NCBI GenBank assembly: GCA_046261875.1
Contig: JBHENW010000106.1
Span: 1 to 8,480, forward strand
Length of the DNA stretch: 8,480 nt
Direction of reading: 5' to 3'
DNA from: JBHENW01 sp046261875
GTDB lineage: Bacteria; Acidobacteriota; Thermoanaerobaculia; UBA5066; Gp7-AA6
The translations under genes were made by a program, and so were the position numbers. Each line of letters begins with the position of its first letter. The stretch's first letter is position 1. A model generated the notes under the pieces. That model saw only the letters and a program-made list of their open reading frames with translations, was not told the origin of the DNA and ran no database searches. This document shows positions 6,343 to 8,480 of this stretch, in pieces.

Positions 6343-6768
6343 ATGGGAAAGATCAATTGGGGACGCGTCATCCTGGGTGGGATCGTGGCCGGCATCGTCA
6401 TCAACCTCTCGGAGTGGATCCTCAACGAGTTCGTCATGAAGGAGAAGTGGGTAGCGGCCATGAGCGCCCTGGGAAAAACAGGGGCCATGACGACAAACCA
6501 GATCATCGTCTGGAACATTTGGGGCTTCCTCGCCGGCATCGGCGCGGTGTGGCTCTACGCGGCGATCCGGCCGCGCTACGGTCCGGGCGCGGGGACCGCG
6601 GTCAAGGCCGGCATCGCGGTCTGGTTCTTCGCGCACCTGCTCGCGGCGATCGTCATGATGAATCTGGGTCTCTTTCCGAGGGACCTGATGATGATCCCGC
6701 TCGTATGGACGCTGGTGGAGACGATCCTGGCAACCGTGGCCGGCGCCTGGGTCTACAAAGAGGTCTAA
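6343..6768 (+). CDS. small four-helix integral membrane protein, unknown function
   Basis: This 141-aa protein starts at ATG 6343, directly behind a consensus ribosome binding site, and ends at TAA 6766-6768. It has four hydrophobic segments: about 8-29 ('VILGGIVAGIVINLSEWIL'), 53-75 ('QIIVWNIWGFLAGIGAVWL'), 86-108 and 114-138. A short polar loop at 30-52 has Lys/Glu and Met residues, and 'RPRYGPGAGTAVKAG' links helices 2 and 3. Helix 1 contains a buried Asn-Leu-Ser-Glu and helix 4 a Glu, which is notable for a membrane interior. I do not recognise a named family; it is broadly like small DUF1761-type proteins but without a clear motif match. It reads divergently from the M24 gene and ends 7 bp short of the convergent TPR lipoprotein gene. 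The strong translation signal suggests it is well expressed. Confidence 0.82.
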   Translation: MGKINWGRVILGGIVAGIVINLSEWILNEFVMKEKWVAAMSALGKTGAMTTNQIIVWNIWGFLAGIGAVWLYAAIRPRYGPGAGTAVKAGIAVWFFAHLLAAIVMMNLGLFPRDLMMIPLVWTLVETILATVAGAWVYKEV

Positions 6769-6775
6769 CGAGGCC

Positions 6776-7768
6776 TCAAGGTCTGGAGGAAGCAGGCTGG
6801 GAGGGCGCGCGACCTTCCAGCCTCGCGACTTCCGCCTCGGCCGCGACGTGTCCGAACGCGGGCCACTGCGTGCCGCGAACGACCTGACGGAACAGGCGCA
6901 GGGCCTCCTCCCGCCGCCCGTTGTAGAGGTGCCAGTTTCCGATTCCATACCCGGCGGTGGCGCCGCCGACCGAGTCCGCGGCTCCCGATTCCTTCAGAAC
7001 GTCTTCCGGAGCGAGCTTGCCCTGGTACATCCGCAGAAGGCGGTAGTAGTCGCCGTTCTCGATGACGTCCAGATCATCACGGATCCGTCGGAGAACATCG
7101 GCCGCCTCAGCGTCGCGGCCCAGGCGGCGCAGCGTCATGTAGAGCCAGTGGCCCATGCTCACCAGGTTGTCCGGGCTCCGTGAGACGGCGATACCGCGCC
7201 GATACGCTTCGAGCGCGCGGGCAAAATCTCCCCGCAGATAACGCGCGAGGCCGAGGTGGTACCAGATGTTCGACTGCAGGGTGCTCGTCGGTATGTTGCG
7301 CGCGTTGGGCAGGCCGTCCGGCTCGATCTCGTCGGGCGACCCCTCGATGAGCCGGGCCGCGCGCTCGAGATCGGCCTCCGCGAGATCGAACTTCCGCAGC
7401 GTGACGTAACGGTGCCCCCGGTGGCGGTAGAGACGGGGATTTTCGGGGTGCCGCCGCAGACCCTCCGAGAAGATCTCGACGGCTTCGCGGAACCGGCCGA
7501 GATAGGCCGTGCGGCGGCCGAGCCAGATGATCGCATCCGCGTCCGCGGGATTCCGCTCCCAGAGCGTCCGCGCCTGCGAGAGCCGCTCCTCGAGCTCACG
7601 CCGGCGCTCCGGCGCGAGCGGCGGGGCGAACAACGGCTCGCCGAGGAGCGAGACGGCTTCCGGCGTGGGCGCGGCGCCGGGCGGCCGTCGGTGCGGCTCG
7701 CGGCCTCCGGCCGCACAACCCGCCGCCAGGAGGCACGCGACGGCCATGGCGCGAGCGGCGGAGCTCAC
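6776..7768 (-). CDS. TPR-repeat lipoprotein
   Basis: This 330-aa protein begins at GTG 7768-7766, which overlaps the stop of the upstream phosphatase gene as GTGA (4 bp), a typical translational-coupling junction. An internal ATG at 7747 is less likely, because it would drop Arg6 from the signal peptide. The leader ends in a lipobox-like 'LLAAGC' with Cys18 as the lipidation site, followed by a Pro/Gly/Arg-rich linker up to about residue 50. Tetratricopeptide-like helix pairs are visible near 76-109 ('WLGRRTAYLGRFREAVEIF'), 110-143, 165-197 ('YHLGLARYLRGDFARALEAY'), 200-233 and 271-304. The region 150-165 ('DGLPNARNIPTSTLQ') is a conserved-looking insertion before the third repeat. TPR proteins serve as protein-binding scaffolds; this one would sit on the envelope, probably facing the periplasm. 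Its partner is unknown. Coupling to a SpoIIE-type phosphatase suggests a shared signalling or stress role. Confidence 0.88.
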   Translation of the reverse strand: MSSAARAMAVACLLAAGCAAGGREPHRRPPGAAPTPEAVSLLGEPLFAPPLAPERRRELEERLSQARTLWERNPADADAIIWLGRRTAYLGRFREAVEIFSEGLRRHPENPRLYRHRGHRYVTLRKFDLAEADLERAARLIEGSPDEIEPDGLPNARNIPTSTLQSNIWYHLGLARYLRGDFARALEAYRRGIAVSRSPDNLVSMGHWLYMTLRRLGRDAEAADVLRRIRDDLDVIENGDYYRLLRMYQGKLAPEDVLKESGAADSVGGATAGYGIGNWHLYNGRREEALRLFRQVVRGTQWPAFGHVAAEAEVARLEGRAPSQPASSRP

Positions 7769-8480
7769 GACGCCAGCGCCCCCGCCAGCCCCTGGTGCTC
7801 CAGCAGCAACACCGTCCAGTCATCCTCCAGCGTCTCGGCCGTCGCATGGCGAACCCGGTCGATGAGGTCGTCGAGAGACCGTCCGGGCGCGTCACCGTCC
7901 GCCTGAAGGAGATGACCGAGGGCCTCGTAACCCAGAGGCTCGCCTCCGGATGTCGGCGCCTCCGGCAACCCGTCAGTCAGAAAGAGGACGCGGTCACCCA
8001 CGGCGAGCTTCACCGCGAGCGACTCGTACGCGACGCCCCGGCGCAGACCGAGCGGCAGGCGCGGTCCGGGGACGCTCAGCGGAGCCGGATCGGCGCCCTG
8101 CTGCAGCAGGTAGGGGTCCGGGAGCCCGGCGTTGGACAGCTCCAGGGTCCCGCCCGCCGGGTCGTACCGCGCGTAGCAGAGCGCCACGAACTCGCGCGGG
8201 CCGAGCTCGCCCGCGAGCTTCTCGTTCAGGATCCGCACGGTCGTTTCCACCGCGCGGCCGGCGGCGATCAGAGGAAGGCTCGCTTTGGCGGAGGCCATGA
8301 TGAGACTCGCTCCCATCCCCTTTCCCGCGACGTCCGCCGCCGCCACGCCGAAGAGCCCGCCTTCGAGATGGAAGACGTCGTAGAAGTCGCCGGCGACGAA
8401 CCGCGCGGCGAGGTTGCGGGCTGCCAGCCGGTATCCGTCCCCTTCCATCTCCGGTGACGGAAGCAGCCGGCGCCGGATCG
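7765..8480 (-). CDS. SpoIIE/RsbU-type PP2C serine phosphatase, C-terminal catalytic domain (5' end off window)
   Basis: The frame enters from the right edge and stops at TGA 7767-7765. The Met at 8448 is internal, since the preceding in-frame residues ('RRRLLPSPE') match the 'iQ..LLP' lead-in that always comes before this domain. The visible part, about 238 residues, is nearly the whole PPM/SpoIIE catalytic domain. Metal-binding acidic residues appear in order: 'VAGDFYDVF' (usually GGDfyD), 'AADVAGKGMGASLIMA', 'LTDGLPEA' and the closing 'DDWTVLLLE'. Such enzymes dephosphorylate serine in anti-sigma antagonists (partner-switching) or similar targets. The missing N-terminus probably holds a sensor such as PAS, GAF, HAMP or membrane segments, which cannot be seen here. 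It forms a unit with the TPR lipoprotein through the 4-bp stop/start overlap. No anti-sigma factor or STAS antagonist lies in the window, so the target is unknown. Confidence 0.93.
   Translation of the reverse strand, partial: IRRRLLPSPEMEGDGYRLAARNLAARFVAGDFYDVFHLEGGLFGVAAADVAGKGMGASLIMASAKASLPLIAAGRAVETTVRILNEKLAGELGPREFVALCYARYDPAGGTLELSNAGLPDPYLLQQGADPAPLSVPGPRLPLGLRRGVAYESLAVKLAVGDRVLFLTDGLPEAPTSGGEPLGYEALGHLLQADGDAPGRSLDDLIDRVRHATAETLEDDWTVLLLEHQGLAGALAS

Noticed and set aside
6795..6822. Inverted repeat (about 10 bp stem with one G-T pair) after the small membrane-protein gene
   Set aside because: It lies inside the coding end of the TPR gene and has no T tract on either side; it could help termination but cannot be told from chance in GC-rich DNA.

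Overview
The window is a very GC-rich stretch of bacterial chromosome with tight gene packing, frequent GTG/TTG starts and mostly TGA stops. It carries no mobile-element, CRISPR, tRNA or rRNA signal. The mix of genes (a DUF2207 membrane protein, a secreted M55 aminopeptidase, a secreted M24 metallopeptidase and a SpoIIE-type phosphatase beside a TPR lipoprotein) suggests a GC-rich Gram-negative, possibly Acidobacteriota or a similar metagenome-assembled lineage. That placement is inference, because no phylogenetic marker is present.

Layout, left to right. (1) 1-1931, minus: a DUF2207-type membrane protein with a signal peptide and a glycine-rich C-terminal tail that runs off the left edge. 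(2) 1958-2599, plus: a small cytosolic protein with a transglutaminase/cysteine-protease-like Cys-His-Asn pattern, divergent from (1) across 26 bp. (3) 2568-3470, minus: an exported M55 (DppA-like) D-aminopeptidase with all expected metal and catalytic residues; its 3' end overlaps that of (2). (4) 3507-4406, plus: a fold-type II PLP enzyme of the serine/threonine dehydratase type, divergent from (3) across 36 bp. (5) A GC-rich hairpin at 4419-4445, then 4461-4913, plus: a degraded membrane-protein gene interrupted by an in-frame TGA. (6) 4897-6213, minus: an exported M24 aminopeptidase P-like protein with an unusual Asp at one metal-ligand position. (7) 6343-6768, plus: an unrecognised small four-helix membrane protein with a strong ribosome binding site. 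(8) 6776-7768, minus: a TPR lipoprotein. (9) 7765-8480, minus: the catalytic part of a SpoIIE/RsbU-type PP2C phosphatase entering from the right edge and translationally coupled to (8).

How the genes may work together. M55 aminopeptidase, PLP amino-acid lyase and M24 peptidase together suggest scavenging of peptides, possibly D-amino-acid or cell-wall-derived peptides, in the periplasm followed by amino-acid deamination. This is contextual inference, since the genes alternate in strand and are not one operon. The phosphatase and TPR lipoprotein form a real two-gene unit, probably linking a signalling output to an envelope scaffold. I see no convincing complete new system here. The items most worth a second look are the in-frame-stop membrane gene, the Asp-substituted M24 site, the uncharacterised Cys-His-Asn protein and the phosphatase-TPR pair.
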